A DNA stretch of 64,000 nucleotides from Pseudomonas tensinigenes (GTDB taxonomy: Bacteria > Pseudomonadota > Gammaproteobacteria > Pseudomonadales > Pseudomonadaceae): assembly GCF_014268445.2 (NCBI RefSeq), contig NZ_CP077089.1:5596001-5660000 (forward strand), written 5' to 3'. This document shows positions 27,877 through 37,888 of this stretch, in pieces (position 1 is the first letter of the stretch; the number at the start of each line of letters is the position of its first letter). Position numbers and translations under genes: made by a program. The notes under the pieces are model-generated. The model had not been told where the DNA came from, did not search any database, and saw only the letters and a list, made by a program, of their open reading frames with translations.

Positions 27877-28644
27877 TCAAGTGCTGAGGTAGCGCCCGAT
27901 CAACGCCAGCCCGCTCGCCAGCACCAGCCATGTCACCAAACGCACAAACGCCTCACGCGACAAGCGCAGGGTCAACCGCCGCCCGATCCACAACCCCAAC
28001 GCCATGGCCGGTAACAAACACAGCGCCAGTATCAACAAGGGTAGCTCGGCATACACACCGGCGATGGCGAACAGGCTCAAACGCACCACCGTGCTGCAAC
28101 TGATCAGCGCACTTTGCGTGGCCCGGGCCGCGTCTTTGGGCAAGCGGCTGTTGAGATAGATCGCATAGAGAAAGCCGCCACTGCCAAACAGCGCGCCGAA
28201 CAATCCGCCCACCGTCCCCATCGGCACTGCCCACCCCGCAGACAATTGCGTCGGCCGCGCTTTCACCCACAGGCTGTAAACCGCGTAAGCGCTGATAAAC
28301 AGCCCCATCAACAACAGCAACAGATCGGATTTGAGGTTGAGCAAGAAAATCACCCCCAATGTGCAACCCGCCGCCATGCACGGCAGCAGCCGTAACAATT
28401 CCGGTTTGGCCACATCCCGCCGCGACGGCAGCAGGTTGCCGAACGCCGCGACAAAGTCCAGTAGTACCAGCAGAGGCACGATTTTCGACAGCGGCATGAA
28501 TAGAATCAGAATCGGCCCCGCCACCAGCGCCGTGCCGAATCCGGCGATACCGAACACGATGTAAGCCAGGGCGATGCCCAGCCCGATCACCGCCCAACCG
28601 CCGGGGCCCCACGCCCACTCACTCAACAACCCCGCCACGCTCAT
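27877..28644 (-). CDS. TauE/SafE-family membrane exporter
   Basis: This 255-residue protein has eight or so hydrophobic helices and the family hallmarks: a glycine-rich segment early (GIAGFGTALVAGP) and a related one after the midpoint (GTVGGLFGALFGSGGFLYAIYL), reflecting the internal duplication of TauE/SafE proteins. Members move sulfite, sulfoacetate or other small anions; the substrate here is unknown. Divergent from a LysR-type gene with a 100-bp shared control region, so it is the likely target of that regulator. Confidence 0.85.
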   Translation of the reverse strand: MSVAGLLSEWAWGPGGWAVIGLGIALAYIVFGIAGFGTALVAGPILILFMPLSKIVPLLVLLDFVAAFGNLLPSRRDVAKPELLRLLPCMAAGCTLGVIFLLNLKSDLLLLLMGLFISAYAVYSLWVKARPTQLSAGWAVPMGTVGGLFGALFGSGGFLYAIYLNSRLPKDAARATQSALISCSTVVRLSLFAIAGVYAELPLLILALCLLPAMALGLWIGRRLTLRLSREAFVRLVTWLVLASGLALIGRYLST

Positions 28645-28744
28645 CGATGCGCTTCCTTAATAAGCCTGTGATGACTTTAGCCAGCGCCGAGGGTTGCGAC
28701 TAATATCTTAAAAGTCGCTTACCCATCTCAAAAAGGCATGTCTG

Positions 28745-29632
28745 ATGCTTTCAACCCGTCAACTGCGTTACTTCGTCGAAATCGCTGAGTGCGGCAGCTT
28801 CAGTTCGGCAGCCGAACGGTTGTTTATTGCGCAATCGGCGCTGAGCCGGCAGATCAAGGACATGGAGACGCGGCTGCAAACCCCACTGTTCGAACGAACC
28901 GCGCGCCAGCCTCGCCTGACAGCGGCAGGCGAGGCGTTTTTGCCGCGCGCCAGAAATCTGCTCAATGAGTTGAGCAAGGCCAGTGCCATGGCCACTGAAG
29001 TCGGTAACGGTCAGCTCGGCACGTTGCGCCTCAGCCATTCCAGCACCGTGTCGATCAGCGGTCGTTTGCTCAGCGACATCGACGCTTATCTGCAGCAGCA
29101 ACCTGGCGTGTCGCTGGATATCGGCAAACTGTCTTCGGAAGCGCAACTCGAAGAACTCGCCGAAGGACGCCTTGATGTCGGCCTGCTGCGCCTGCCAGTG
29201 TTGCGCCAGCGTGAAGGGATTCAGATTGTGCCGCTGTTCACTGAGCGATTGCTGCTGGCGGTACCGATGGATCATCGATTGGCCGCGGCTGAGCGTGTCG
29301 ATCTGGCCCAACTGAAGGACGAAGCGTTCATCTCGATTCCGCATCCGCATCGCGGTGGCTTGAGTTATCTGTGTGCCGATCTGTGCATGCGTCAGGGTTT
29401 CTTCCCGAAAGCGGCGCGGGTGATGTCGCGCAAAACCACGCAATTGCAGCTGATTCAGGCCGGTTTCGGCATCGCCCTGCTGCCGGAATCGATGCAGGAC
29501 ATCGCCCCGAGCGGCGTACGATTTCTGCCGCTGACCGATCCCGATTGCCACACCACCGTCGCCCTCGCCTATCGACAGAATCCCACACCCCTGATTCACC
29601 ACTTCATCGAAACCTTCAACCCCCCCTTGTAG
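28745..29632 (+). CDS. LysR-family transcriptional regulator
   Basis: 295 residues. The N-terminal winged helix-turn-helix (LRYFVEIAECGSFSSAAERLFIAQSALSRQIKDME) is characteristic of LysR regulators, followed by a two-lobed effector-binding domain (about 90-290). LysR proteins usually control a divergent gene and themselves; here that gene is the TauE/SafE exporter. The inducer cannot be read from the sequence. A REP pair follows the stop immediately. Confidence 0.92.
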   Translation: MLSTRQLRYFVEIAECGSFSSAAERLFIAQSALSRQIKDMETRLQTPLFERTARQPRLTAAGEAFLPRARNLLNELSKASAMATEVGNGQLGTLRLSHSSTVSISGRLLSDIDAYLQQQPGVSLDIGKLSSEAQLEELAEGRLDVGLLRLPVLRQREGIQIVPLFTERLLLAVPMDHRLAAAERVDLAQLKDEAFISIPHPHRGGLSYLCADLCMRQGFFPKAARVMSRKTTQLQLIQAGFGIALLPESMQDIAPSGVRFLPLTDPDCHTTVALAYRQNPTPLIHHFIETFNPPL

Positions 29633-29717
29633 GAGTGAGCCTGCTCGCGATAGCGGTTGAGCATTCAACCTATCCTGCGACTGACACACCGCTATCGCGA
29701 GCAGGCTCACTCCTACA
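29629..29717. repeat. REP pair, GTAGGAGTGAGCCTGCTCGCGATAGCGG family
   Basis: TGTAGGAGTGAGCCTGCTCG and its reverse complement flank a spacer of about 30 bp. This variant, with AGTGAGC and ATAGCGGT, also occurs at 54292. Confidence 0.9.
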
Positions 29718-29763
29718 GGGGACTTGTGGTGATTCAACGGCAAATGCCTTTAAACTGCGCCCC

Positions 29764-31143
29764 ATGATTAAAGATCCCTTTGCAAGACTTGGTCTGGACC
29801 GTGAAGTCCTGACTGTCAGCCAGCTCAACGGCCGCGCGCGGGTGTTGCTCGAAGACGTGTTCAGCAACATCTGGGTCGAAGGCGAAATCTCCAACCTCGC
29901 CCGTCCGGCGTCCGGCCACATCTATTTCACCCTCAAGGACAGCGGCGCGCAGGTGCGTTGCGCGCTGTTCCGGCAGAACGCGGCGCGGGTGCGTCAGGCG
30001 TTGAAGGACGGCCTGGCGGTGAAGGTGCGTGGCAAGGTTTCGCTGTTCGAAGGCCGTGGCGACTATCAACTGATCCTCGACACCGTCGAACCTGCCGGTG
30101 ACGGCGCGCTGCGCCTGGCCTTCGATGCGCTGAAAGAAAAGCTCAGCGCCGAAGGTCTGTTCAGTGCCGAACGCAAAGTGCCGTTGCCAGCACATCCGCA
30201 ACGCATCGGCATTATCAGTTCGCCAACTGGCGCGGTGATTCGCGACATCATCAGCGTGTTCCGCCGCCGTGCGCCGCAGGTGCAACTGACGCTGATCCCC
30301 ACCGCCGTACAGGGCCGCGAAGCCACCGCGCAAATCGTCCGCGCCCTGAAAATGGCCGATGCCCGTGGTTTCGACGCACTGATCCTTGCCCGTGGCGGCG
30401 GCTCGCTGGAAGACCTCTGGTGCTTCAACGAAGAAGCCGTGGCCCGCGCCGTCGATGCCTGCGTGACGCCAATTGTCAGCGCCGTCGGTCACGAAACCGA
30501 TGTGTCGATCAGTGACTTTGTCGCTGACGTGCGCGCACCGACGCCGTCCGCCGCCGCTGAGTTGCTCGCGCCCGATTCCAGTCATTTGATCCGTCAGGTC
30601 GAAAGCCTGCATCGCCGCCTGGTGATGCGCATGCGTGACCGTTTGATGCGTGATCGCCTGCGTCTGGAAGGTATGGCCCGTCGCTTGCGTCATCCTGGCG
30701 AACGTCTGCGCCAGCAGGCGCAGCGTCTGGACGATCTGGACATGCGCATGCGCCGGGCGTTCGAGCGTCATCTCAATACCCGTCGCGAACGCCTGATCCG
30801 CCTGGAAACCCGTCTCGCCGGGCAACATCCGGGACGGCAACTGGCGATGTTGCGTCAGCGCCTCGACAGCCTCGCCGAACGCTTGCCCCGGGCCATGCGC
30901 GAAGGCCTGAAGAATCGTCGACTGCAACTGCACAGCCAGATGCAGACGCTGCATGTGGTCAGCCCGTTGGCAACGCTCGGTCGCGGTTACAGCATTCTGC
31001 TCGATGAGCGCGGCCATGCGATCCGCAACGCCGCGCAAACCCACACCGGCCAGCGCCTTAAAGCCAAACTCGGCGAAGGCGAGTTGCAAGTGCGCGTCGA
31101 GGACAATCACCTGACGCCCGTCACCCTCTCATTACTGGACTGA
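29764..31143 (+). CDS. xseA: Exodeoxyribonuclease VII large subunit
   Basis: XseA is the catalytic subunit of exonuclease VII, which degrades single-stranded DNA in both directions. The 459-residue product has an N-terminal OB-fold (about 20-120, VEGEISNLARPASGHIYFTLKD), then the catalytic core (GIISSPTGAVIRDII, LARGGGSLEDLWCFNEE, VGHETDVSISDFVADVRAPTPSAAAE) and a long coiled-coil region. The ATG at 29764 is the usual MIKDPFARL start; a longer open frame upstream crosses the REP element. The next gene follows after three bases. Confidence 0.96.
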   Translation: MIKDPFARLGLDREVLTVSQLNGRARVLLEDVFSNIWVEGEISNLARPASGHIYFTLKDSGAQVRCALFRQNAARVRQALKDGLAVKVRGKVSLFEGRGDYQLILDTVEPAGDGALRLAFDALKEKLSAEGLFSAERKVPLPAHPQRIGIISSPTGAVIRDIISVFRRRAPQVQLTLIPTAVQGREATAQIVRALKMADARGFDALILARGGGSLEDLWCFNEEAVARAVDACVTPIVSAVGHETDVSISDFVADVRAPTPSAAAELLAPDSSHLIRQVESLHRRLVMRMRDRLMRDRLRLEGMARRLRHPGERLRQQAQRLDDLDMRMRRAFERHLNTRRERLIRLETRLAGQHPGRQLAMLRQRLDSLAERLPRAMREGLKNRRLQLHSQMQTLHVVSPLATLGRGYSILLDERGHAIRNAAQTHTGQRLKAKLGEGELQVRVEDNHLTPVTLSLLD

Positions 31144-31146
31144 TCC

Positions 31147-31968
31147 ATGCCGCGTTTTCTGGCTCCACTGTTTTTGCTCTGTCTGACCTTTAACGCCCAC
31201 GCCGACAGTTACATCACCCGGCTGCTGAACAAACCGGTGCCGGGCGGCGTCGCGGTGGTTGATCTGGGCGCGGCTGCACAGGCGCCGAAAGCCACGTATC
31301 AGGGCAAACCGGTGCTGGTGGTAAAAGAGCAGAACAACTGGCTGGCGATCGTCGGTGTGCCGCTGACGGTCAAACCCGGCGCGCAACAGATCAGCAGTGG
31401 CGGGCGCAATCTGCCGTTCACCGTGGGCAACAAAAAATACCCCGAACAGCGCATTACTCTGAAGAACAAGCAGCAAGTAAACCCGGATCAGTCGAACCTC
31501 AAGCGCATCGAAGGCGAACTGGCCGAGCAGATCAAGGCGTACCGCAGCTTCAGCCCGAACACGCCGAGCAATCTGCTGTTGGACAAACCGGTCAACGGGC
31601 CGCTATCGAGCAAGTTTGGCGTGCGCCGCTTCTTCAATGGTGAAGAGCGCAATCCCCACGCCGGCCTCGACTTCGCGGTGCCGATGGGCACGCCGATCAA
31701 GACCCCGGCGGCGGGCAAGGTGATCCTCACTGGCAACTATTTCTTCAACGGCAACACGGTGTTTGTCGACCATGGCCAAGGCTTTATCAGCATGTTCTGC
31801 CACATGTCGAAGATTGATGTGAAAGTCGGCGATCAACTGGCGCGGGGCGCGGTGGTCGGCAAGGTTGGCATGACCGGCCGGGCGACCGGCCCGCACATGC
31901 ACTGGAATGTCAGCCTGAATGATGCGCGGGTGGATCCGGCGATTTTCATTGGTGCGTTTCAACCTTGA
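31147..31968 (+). CDS. M23-family metallopeptidase, secreted
   Basis: This 273-residue protein begins with a Sec signal peptide ending near NAHA-DSYITRL. An N-terminal module (about 30-110) precedes the LytM/M23 domain (about 165-265). The zinc site is complete: HAGLDF (His and Asp) and HMHWN (HxH), so it should be an active endopeptidase acting on peptidoglycan cross-links or as an envelope remodelling factor. It starts just after xseA and is probably co-transcribed. Confidence 0.9.
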   Translation: MPRFLAPLFLLCLTFNAHADSYITRLLNKPVPGGVAVVDLGAAAQAPKATYQGKPVLVVKEQNNWLAIVGVPLTVKPGAQQISSGGRNLPFTVGNKKYPEQRITLKNKQQVNPDQSNLKRIEGELAEQIKAYRSFSPNTPSNLLLDKPVNGPLSSKFGVRRFFNGEERNPHAGLDFAVPMGTPIKTPAAGKVILTGNYFFNGNTVFVDHGQGFISMFCHMSKIDVKVGDQLARGAVVGKVGMTGRATGPHMHWNVSLNDARVDPAIFIGAFQP

Positions 31969-31988
31969 ATATGTATTGAGGCGACCGG

Positions 31989-32073
31989 CCTCTTCGCGAG
32001 CAGGCTCGCTCTCACACTGGATCTTATTCACAACAAAGATCCCCTGTGGGAGCGAGCCTGCTCGCGAAGGCGA
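31989..32073. repeat. REP pair, GCGAGCAGGCTCGC family
   Basis: TCTTCGCGAGCAGGCTCGCT and GTGGGAGCGAGCCTGCTCGC face each other around a 25-30 bp spacer downstream of the M23 peptidase gene. Confidence 0.9.
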
Positions 32074-32265
32074 CCTATACAACACAGCAATACTCAATGA
32101 ATTCCTATAAACCTCAATTGCGCCCCAATCAAACCTCGCGCAAATATCACAACAATCAGCGACCTCCAGCGCAATAAAATCCCGCAAAAACTCGCTTTCC
32201 GAGTATTCCTCTCAATTTTTTTCGACTGCTTGCCATCCTCTCCCCTCGCGGTTAGGGTTGAAGGC

Positions 32266-32343
32266 ATGAAAACCTCTCACACCCTCATTCAGCTTCGCCA
32301 GCACCGCAGCCTGTGCCTCGTCAGCGCACGACTGCCGGGCTGA
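32266..32343 (+). CDS. Candidate leader peptide upstream of leuA
   Basis: A 25-codon frame with ATG at 32266 and a possible ribosome site (GAAGG) ends 89 bp before leuA. The peptide begins MKTSHTLIQLRQ and has five Leu among 25 residues, three of them (L16, L18, L23) in the second half. Attenuation by a Leu-containing leader is well known for leu operons. I do not see a textbook terminator with a T run between the leader stop and leuA, so the mechanism is open. The rest of the 31969-32432 gap holds only the REP pair and AT-rich sequence. Confidence 0.45.
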   Translation: MKTSHTLIQLRQHRSLCLVSARLPG

Positions 32344-32432
32344 ATCGCGGCACCTCGTCCCACGCTTTTCCCTGAACATTCGTAACACCGGCAGGCCGCC
32401 TCTTTTCGGCCCAGACAATAAGGAATTTCCCG

Positions 32433-34112
32433 ATGAGCATGCTCAAAGATCCGTCTTCGAAATACCGCGCGTTTCCTGTCATCAACCTGCCGGATCGCAC
32501 CTGGCCATCGAAAACCATCGACACCGCGCCGATCTGGTGCAGCTCCGACCTGCGTGACGGCAACCAGTCGCTGATCGAACCGATGGACGCGGTGAAGAAG
32601 CTGCGCTTCTGGAAAACCCTCGTGCAAGTCGGCGTGAAGGAAATCGAAGCATCGTTCCCGGCGGCTTCGCAAACCGACTTCGACTTCGTGCGTACCCTGA
32701 TCGAAGAAGGCCACATCCCGGACGACACCACCATCCAGGTGCTGACCCAGGGCCGTGAAGACCTGATCGAGCGCACCTTCGAATCCCTGCGCGGCGCGAA
32801 GAAAGCCATCGTTCACTTGTACAACGCTACCTCGCCTTCTTTCCGTCGCATCGTCTTCAACCAGGACAAGGACGGCATCAAGGCCATCGCGGTCAATGCC
32901 GCCAAGCTGTTCGTCAAATACGCCGCGATGCAGCCGGACACCGAGTGGACTTTCGAATACTCGCCGGAAACCTTCAGCGCCACCGAGCTGGAATTCGCCA
33001 AGGAAGTCTGTGACGCCGTGATCGAGGTGTGGAACCCGACGCCTGAGCACAAGATGATCCTCAACCTGCCGGCTACCGTTGAGTGCGCTACGCCGAACAT
33101 CTACGCCGATCAGATCGAGTGGTTCGGCCGCAACATCAACCGTCGTGACAGCGTGATCATCAGCCTGCACACCCACAACGACCGTGGCACCGGCGTTGCC
33201 GCCACCGAGTTGGGCCTGATGGCCGGCGCCGATCGCGTCGAAGGCTGCCTGTTCGGCAACGGCGAGCGTACCGGTAACGTCGACCTCGTCACCGTTGCAC
33301 TGAACATGTACACCCAGGGTCTCGACCCACAGCTGGACTTCTCCGACATCGACGGCGTGCGCAAAGTCGTCGAAGAGTGCAACCAGATTCAGGTTCACCC
33401 ACGTCACCCGTATGTTGGCGATCTGGTGCACACCGCGTTCTCCGGTTCGCACCAGGATGCAATCCGCAAAGGCTTCTCCCAGCAGAAACCCGATGCACTG
33501 TGGGAAGTGCCGTACTTGCCGATCGACCCGGCCGACATTGGCCGCAGCTACGAGGCGGTGATTCGCGTCAACAGCCAGTCGGGCAAGGGCGGCATCGCTT
33601 ACTTGCTGGAGCAGGAATACGGAATCAGCCTGCCACGTCGCATGCAGATCGAGTTCAGCCAGGTCGTGCAGCGTGAAACCGACCGCTTGGGTCTGGAGAT
33701 GACCGCCAAGCAGATCCACTCGCTGTTGATCAGCGAATATCTGCAAGCCAACACCCCGTATGCGCTGGTCAGTCATCGCCTGCAGGAAGAAAACGGCAAC
33801 AGCAATGTTGAAGTGGAAGTGGCGAGCAAAGGTCAGGGCGAAACCAATCTGCACTGGCGCGGCAAGGGCAACGGTGCGCTGGAAGCACTGGTCGCCGGCC
33901 TGCCGATTCCGGTGGAGATCATGGACTACAACGAACACGCGATCGGCGCGGGCACCAACGCCAAAGCAGCGGCTTACATCGAGCTGCGTGTGAATGGCGA
34001 GCGTGCGGTGCACGGCGTGGGTATCGATGAAAACATCACCACGGCCAGCTTCAAGGCCCTGTTCAGCGCGCTGAACCGCTCGCTGAGCCAGCCTGAGGCG
34101 AAAGCGGCGTAA
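32433..34112 (+). CDS. leuA: 2-isopropylmalate synthase
   Basis: LeuA condenses acetyl-CoA and 2-oxoisovalerate, the first committed step to leucine. The 559-residue product is the longer class found in Pseudomonas. The catalytic barrel carries [15 protein letters not shown] and the metal-binding [16 protein letters not shown]. The C-terminal third (about 430-559) is the leucine-binding regulatory domain. The ATG at 32433 follows AAGGAATTTCCCG. It is transcribed alone and closed by a strong terminator. Confidence 0.96.
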   Translation: MSMLKDPSSKYRAFPVINLPDRTWPSKTIDTAPIWCSSDLRDGNQSLIEPMDAVKKLRFWKTLVQVGVKEIEASFPAASQTDFDFVRTLIEEGHIPDDTTIQVLTQGREDLIERTFESLRGAKKAIVHLYNATSPSFRRIVFNQDKDGIKAIAVNAAKLFVKYAAMQPDTEWTFEYSPETFSATELEFAKEVCDAVIEVWNPTPEHKMILNLPATVECATPNIYADQIEWFGRNINRRDSVIISLHTHNDRGTGVAATELGLMAGADRVEGCLFGNGERTGNVDLVTVALNMYTQGLDPQLDFSDIDGVRKVVEECNQIQVHPRHPYVGDLVHTAFSGSHQDAIRKGFSQQKPDALWEVPYLPIDPADIGRSYEAVIRVNSQSGKGGIAYLLEQEYGISLPRRMQIEFSQVVQRETDRLGLEMTAKQIHSLLISEYLQANTPYALVSHRLQEENGNSNVEVEVASKGQGETNLHWRGKGNGALEALVAGLPIPVEIMDYNEHAIGAGTNAKAAAYIELRVNGERAVHGVGIDENITTASFKALFSALNRSLSQPEAKAA

Positions 34113-34128
34113 TCGACCGCTGAAATGC

Positions 34129-34165
34129 AAAAAGCCCCGGCGTTTGAACTCCGGGGCCTTTTTTT
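34129..34165 (+). terminator. leuA intrinsic terminator
   Basis: AAAGCCCCGG, loop, CCGGGGCCTTTTTTT: GC-rich stem followed by seven T. Confidence 0.9.
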
Positions 34166-34197
34166 GCCTGATGCTTTTTTTGCTGACTTTTATGGCC

Positions 34198-34268
34198 CCT
34201 TCGCGAGCAGGCTCGCTCCCACCTTTGCAATGCATTTCCCTGTGGGAGCGAGCCTGCTCGCGAAGGCG
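34198..34268. repeat. REP pair, GCGAGCAGGCTCGC family
   Basis: CTTCGCGAGCAGGCTCGCTC and its complement surround a spacer CTTTGCAATGCATTTCC, between leuA and the amidase gene. Confidence 0.9.
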
Positions 34269-34289
34269 TCCTGACAGGCGCTGCGAGTA

Positions 34290-35081
34290 TCAGGTGAACT
34301 CGAAGGTGTCGGCATCCAGATTCGCCGGAAAGCGCTCACGATAAGCCGCCAATGGTGCGGCTTCCAGAACCACCTTGAACACCCCGTCCGCCTCCCCCGC
34401 CGCCAGCAAGGTTTCACCCTGGAAATCCAGTACCTGGCTGTCGCCGGTGTAAGCGAAACCCTTGCCGTCGGTGCCAACACGATTCACCGCCGCCACATAG
34501 CAAAGGTTTTCGATGGCACGCGCCGGCAACAGGCGATTCCAGTGCAAACGCCGCGCACCCGGCCAATTGGCGGTGTACAGCAGTAGATCCGTATCCTGCG
34601 CATCACGACTCCACACCGGAAAGCGCAGGTCGTAGCAAATCAGCGGACGCACACGCCAGCCCTTGAGTTCGAACTGCACCTGGCGTTCGCCGGGGGTGTA
34701 GTGATTGTGCTCGCCGGCCATGCGGAACAGGTGACGCTTGTCGTAATGCAAGACTTCGCCGTCCGGCCGCGCCCACAACAGGCGATTGCGATGGCTGCCG
34801 TCGGCAGCCTGAATGATCACGCTGCCGGTGATCACTGCATTGAGCTTCGCCGCCTGAACCCGCAGCCATTTGCTGGTCGGGCCGTTCTCGGCTTCGGCAA
34901 GGGTTTCGGACTCCATGGAGAATCCGGTGGTGAACATTTCCGGGAGGATGATCAGATCCGCGCCCTGCGCCTGCTCCAGCAACTGCTCGAAATGCTCGAA
35001 GTTGGCCTGACGGTCGTGCCAGGCCAGGCTGGTCTGGATGAGCGCCAGGTTGAGATCGGGTAACGCACTCAGATCACGCAT
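34290..35081 (-). CDS. Omega-amidase (nitrilase superfamily, YafV type)
   Basis: This 263-residue enzyme has the Glu-Lys-Cys triad of the nitrilase superfamily: Glu in LIILPEMFTTGFSM, Lys in LHYDKRHLFRMAGEH and Cys in PLICYDLRFPVW. Omega-amidases hydrolyse 2-oxoglutaramate and 2-oxosuccinamate, the by-products of glutamine or asparagine transaminases. The neighbouring transaminase gene overlaps it by 13 bp, which fits a repair or methionine-salvage partnership. Start at 35081 by family comparison. Confidence 0.88.
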   Translation of the reverse strand: MRDLSALPDLNLALIQTSLAWHDRQANFEHFEQLLEQAQGADLIILPEMFTTGFSMESETLAEAENGPTSKWLRVQAAKLNAVITGSVIIQAADGSHRNRLLWARPDGEVLHYDKRHLFRMAGEHNHYTPGERQVQFELKGWRVRPLICYDLRFPVWSRDAQDTDLLLYTANWPGARRLHWNRLLPARAIENLCYVAAVNRVGTDGKGFAYTGDSQVLDFQGETLLAAGEADGVFKVVLEAAPLAAYRERFPANLDADTFEFT

Positions 35082-36217
35082 AGTTTTGCCGCCGCTTCAC
35101 GCAGCGTCTCCTCGCGTTTGGCAAAGCACAGACGCACCAGGCGCTGGCCTTGCGGTGGGTTCTGGTAGAACACCGACACCGGGATACTCGCCACGCCGTG
35201 TTCGCGGGTCATCCACATGGCCATCTCGACGTCATTCAGGTCAGGACGGATCTGCGAGTAATCGACCAACTGAAAATAGGTGCCAGTGACACGGGTGAAG
35301 GTGAAGCGCGACGGCGCCAGCAGATCGCAGAACAGGTCGCGTTTGGCCTGATAGAAGCCCGGCAACTCTTCGACATGTTCCGGGTGCTCGGCCATGTAAT
35401 CGGCCAGCGCGTATTGCAACGGCGTGACGCCGCAGAAGCTGACGTACTGGTGCACCTTGCGCAGCTCGGCCGTCAGCGCTGGCGGCGCGACGACGTAGCC
35501 GGTTTTCCAGCCAGTGACGTGATAGGTCTTGCCGAACGAGCTGACCACAAAGGCGCGCTGATACAGCTCTTCATGGGCGAGCACGCTGACGTGCGGCACG
35601 CCGTCGAATACCAGGTGTTCGTAGACTTCGTCGCTGATCAGGTAGATGTCGCGATCACGGATCAGCGCAGCCAGTTGATCCAGCTCGGCACGGCTGATCA
35701 GTGCGCCGCTCGGGTTATGTGGCGTGTTGATGACGATCATTTTCGTGCGCGGGCTCAGGGCGGCCGCGAGTTTGTCGAAATCGATGGAGAAGTCGTCCGG
35801 GTTCAGCTGCACATGCACGCAACGCCCGCCCGCCAACTCCGTCGCCGGTGCGTAGCTGTCGTAGCACGGATCGAACACGATGACTTCATCGCCGCTGTGG
35901 ATAACCGCCTGAATCGCACAGAAGATCGCTTGGGTCGCGCCCGGCGTGACCGTCACTTCGCTGTCGGCATTGACCTGCACGCCATAGCTGCGAGCGATTT
36001 TCGCCGCAATCTGCTCGCGCAGCGCCGGCAAACCGGTCATCGGTGAATACTGGTTGTGGCCACTGGCGATGTGCCGACCGACCGCATCGCGCAACGACTG
36101 CGGGCCGTCAAAATCAGGAAAACCCTGGGACAGGTTGATCGCGCCGGTCTGCGCGGCGAGCTGAGACATCTGCGTGAAAATCGTGATGCCGACATTCGGC
36201 AGCTTACTGGTGATCAT
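35069..36217 (-). CDS. Methionine/glutamine-type aminotransferase (YbdL-like, PLP-dependent)
   Basis: 382 residues, fold-type I aminotransferase. The N-terminal AINLSQGFPDFDGP and the PLP lysine in SSFGKTYHVTGWKTGYV are clear, and the arginine for the substrate carboxylate is near the C-terminus (VRLCF). It resembles the enzymes that transaminate 2-oxo-4-methylthiobutyrate to methionine using glutamine. The overlapping omega-amidase gene would remove the 2-oxoglutaramate formed. The ATG at 36217 (MITSKLPNVG) is preferred over 36244. Confidence 0.88.
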   Translation of the reverse strand: MITSKLPNVGITIFTQMSQLAAQTGAINLSQGFPDFDGPQSLRDAVGRHIASGHNQYSPMTGLPALREQIAAKIARSYGVQVNADSEVTVTPGATQAIFCAIQAVIHSGDEVIVFDPCYDSYAPATELAGGRCVHVQLNPDDFSIDFDKLAAALSPRTKMIVINTPHNPSGALISRAELDQLAALIRDRDIYLISDEVYEHLVFDGVPHVSVLAHEELYQRAFVVSSFGKTYHVTGWKTGYVVAPPALTAELRKVHQYVSFCGVTPLQYALADYMAEHPEHVEELPGFYQAKRDLFCDLLAPSRFTFTRVTGTYFQLVDYSQIRPDLNDVEMAMWMTREHGVASIPVSVFYQNPPQGQRLVRLCFAKREETLREAAAKLCVI

Positions 36218-36229
36218 CGGTAGCCCCTT

Positions 36230-36306
36230 GCAGGTGAGCTGCAAGTTTCAAGCGCCAAGCCATAAATCTCAAGCGGCAAGTTACTAGCTGCAAGCTGCAA
36301 GCTAAA
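36230..36306. repeat. AAGCTGCAAGC-type repeats
   Basis: Several imperfect copies of (A/C)AAGCNNCAAG lie between the aminotransferase start and the der terminator, with a further inverted piece (TTGAAGCTTGCAGCTCGAAA) at 36354-36385. Same family as at 25497-25604. Confidence 0.6.
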
Positions 36307-36318
36307 TCCACCGCCCAC

Positions 36319-36347
36319 AAAAAAGGGCTCTAACAGAGCCCTTTTTG
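36319..36347 (-). terminator. der intrinsic terminator (bidirectional)
   Basis: AAAAAAGGGCTC, loop TAACA, GAGCCCTTTTTG: stem with A and T runs on both sides, immediately after der. Confidence 0.85.
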
Positions 36348-36387
36348 CTTTGACTTGAAGCTTGCAGCTCGAAACTCGCAACTGCTT

Positions 36388-37857
36388 TTATTTCTTGTCG
36401 CGGCGCTTCTTGTCGGCTTTCTTGTGGTGCGACATCAAACGACGCTTCTTGTTGACCTGGCGGTCGGTCAGCGTGGTCTTGTTGCCTTCGTACGGGTTCT
36501 CGCCGCCCTTGAACTCGATGCGGATCGGCGTACCGACCAGCTTCAGCACACGGCGGTAAGTGTTCTCCAGATAGCGCACGTACGACTTCGGCACTTTCTC
36601 GATCTGGTTACCGTGGATCACGATGATCGGCGGGTTCGCACCACCCAAGTGAGCGTATCGCAGCTTGATCCGGCGGTTGTTGACCATCGGTGGCGCGTGC
36701 TCACCAACCGCGTCTTCCAGAATCTGGGTCAGACGGTTGGTCGGCCAGCGGGTGACCGCCGACTTGAACGAGTTCTGCACCGAAGCGTAGAGGTTGCCCA
36801 CGCCAGTGCCGTGCAGGGCCGAGATGAAGTGAATGTCGGCGTAATCAACGAAGAACAGACGACGTTGCAGCTCGACCTTCACATAGTCGCGCTCGCTCGG
36901 CGTCATGCCGTCCCACTTGTTGATCGCGATGACCAGCGCACGACCCGATTCAATGGCGAAGCCCAGCAGGTTGAGGTCGTGATCGACCACGCCTTCGCGC
37001 GCATCCATCACGAAGATCACCACGTTGGCGTCTTTGATCGCCTGCAGGGTTTTCACCACGGAGAATTTTTCGACTTCTTCGTGGATCTTGCCGCGCTTGC
37101 GCACACCGGCGGTGTCGATCAGCGTGTACTTCTCTTCATTGCGTTCGAACGGAATGTAGATACTGTCACGCGTGGTGCCGGGTTGGTCGTAGACGATTAC
37201 GCGGTCTTCACCGAGCATGCGGTTGACCAAGGTCGACTTGCCGACGTTCGGACGGCCGATGATGGCGATCTTGATCCCGTCTTTTTCGCTTGGGCCAGGA
37301 ATGCGCTTGGCTTCCTCGCCTTCGGCAACGATCTCTTCTTCGCCTTCTTCCGGCTCTTCTGCGTCTTTGGGGAAATCACCCAGGGCGATTTCCAGCATCT
37401 GCGTGATGCCACGGCCGTGAGCACCGGCGATCGGGATCGCGTGGCCCATGCCCAGCGGAGCGAACTCAGCGCGGGCCATTTCCGGGTCGATGTTGTCGAC
37501 CTTGTTGGCAACCACGTAGGAACGCTTGTTACGTTTGCGCAGGTGTTCGGCGATCATCTGGTCGGCGGCGGTGAAACCGGCCTTGGCATCTACCAGGAAC
37601 AGCACAACATCTGCTTCTTCAATGGCCAGCAGCGACTGCTCGGCCATTTTTTCGTCCATACCATGCTCGTCACCGGAGATACCACCGGTGTCGACCAGAA
37701 TGTAGGAACGCCCTTGCCACTTGGCCTCACCGTACTGGCGATCACGGGTCAGACCGGACAAGTCGCCGACGATGGCGTCGCGAGTCCTGGTCAGGCGGTT
37801 GAACAAGGTGGACTTGCCGACGTTCGGTCGGCCCACCAGGGCGATTACGGGAACCAT
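36388..37857 (-). CDS. der: Ribosome assembly GTPase Der
   Basis: Der (EngA) is an essential GTPase with two G domains that helps mature the 50S subunit. The 489 residues show both: [14 protein letters not shown] at the start and [15 protein letters not shown] from about residue 205, each with DTxG and NKxD motifs, then a KH-like C-terminal domain and a lysine-rich tail. An acidic linker ([18 protein letters not shown]) separates the G domains. The ATG at 37857 ([12 protein letters not shown]) is used. Last gene of the pilW-to-der block. Confidence 0.96.
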   Translation of the reverse strand: MVPVIALVGRPNVGKSTLFNRLTRTRDAIVGDLSGLTRDRQYGEAKWQGRSYILVDTGGISGDEHGMDEKMAEQSLLAIEEADVVLFLVDAKAGFTAADQMIAEHLRKRNKRSYVVANKVDNIDPEMARAEFAPLGMGHAIPIAGAHGRGITQMLEIALGDFPKDAEEPEEGEEEIVAEGEEAKRIPGPSEKDGIKIAIIGRPNVGKSTLVNRMLGEDRVIVYDQPGTTRDSIYIPFERNEEKYTLIDTAGVRKRGKIHEEVEKFSVVKTLQAIKDANVVIFVMDAREGVVDHDLNLLGFAIESGRALVIAINKWDGMTPSERDYVKVELQRRLFFVDYADIHFISALHGTGVGNLYASVQNSFKSAVTRWPTNRLTQILEDAVGEHAPPMVNNRRIKLRYAHLGGANPPIIVIHGNQIEKVPKSYVRYLENTYRRVLKLVGTPIRIEFKGGENPYEGNKTTLTDRQVNKKRRLMSHHKKADKKRRDKK

Positions 37858-37888
37858 GCGGCTCTCCACTTCGTTATTTCAGAAAATA

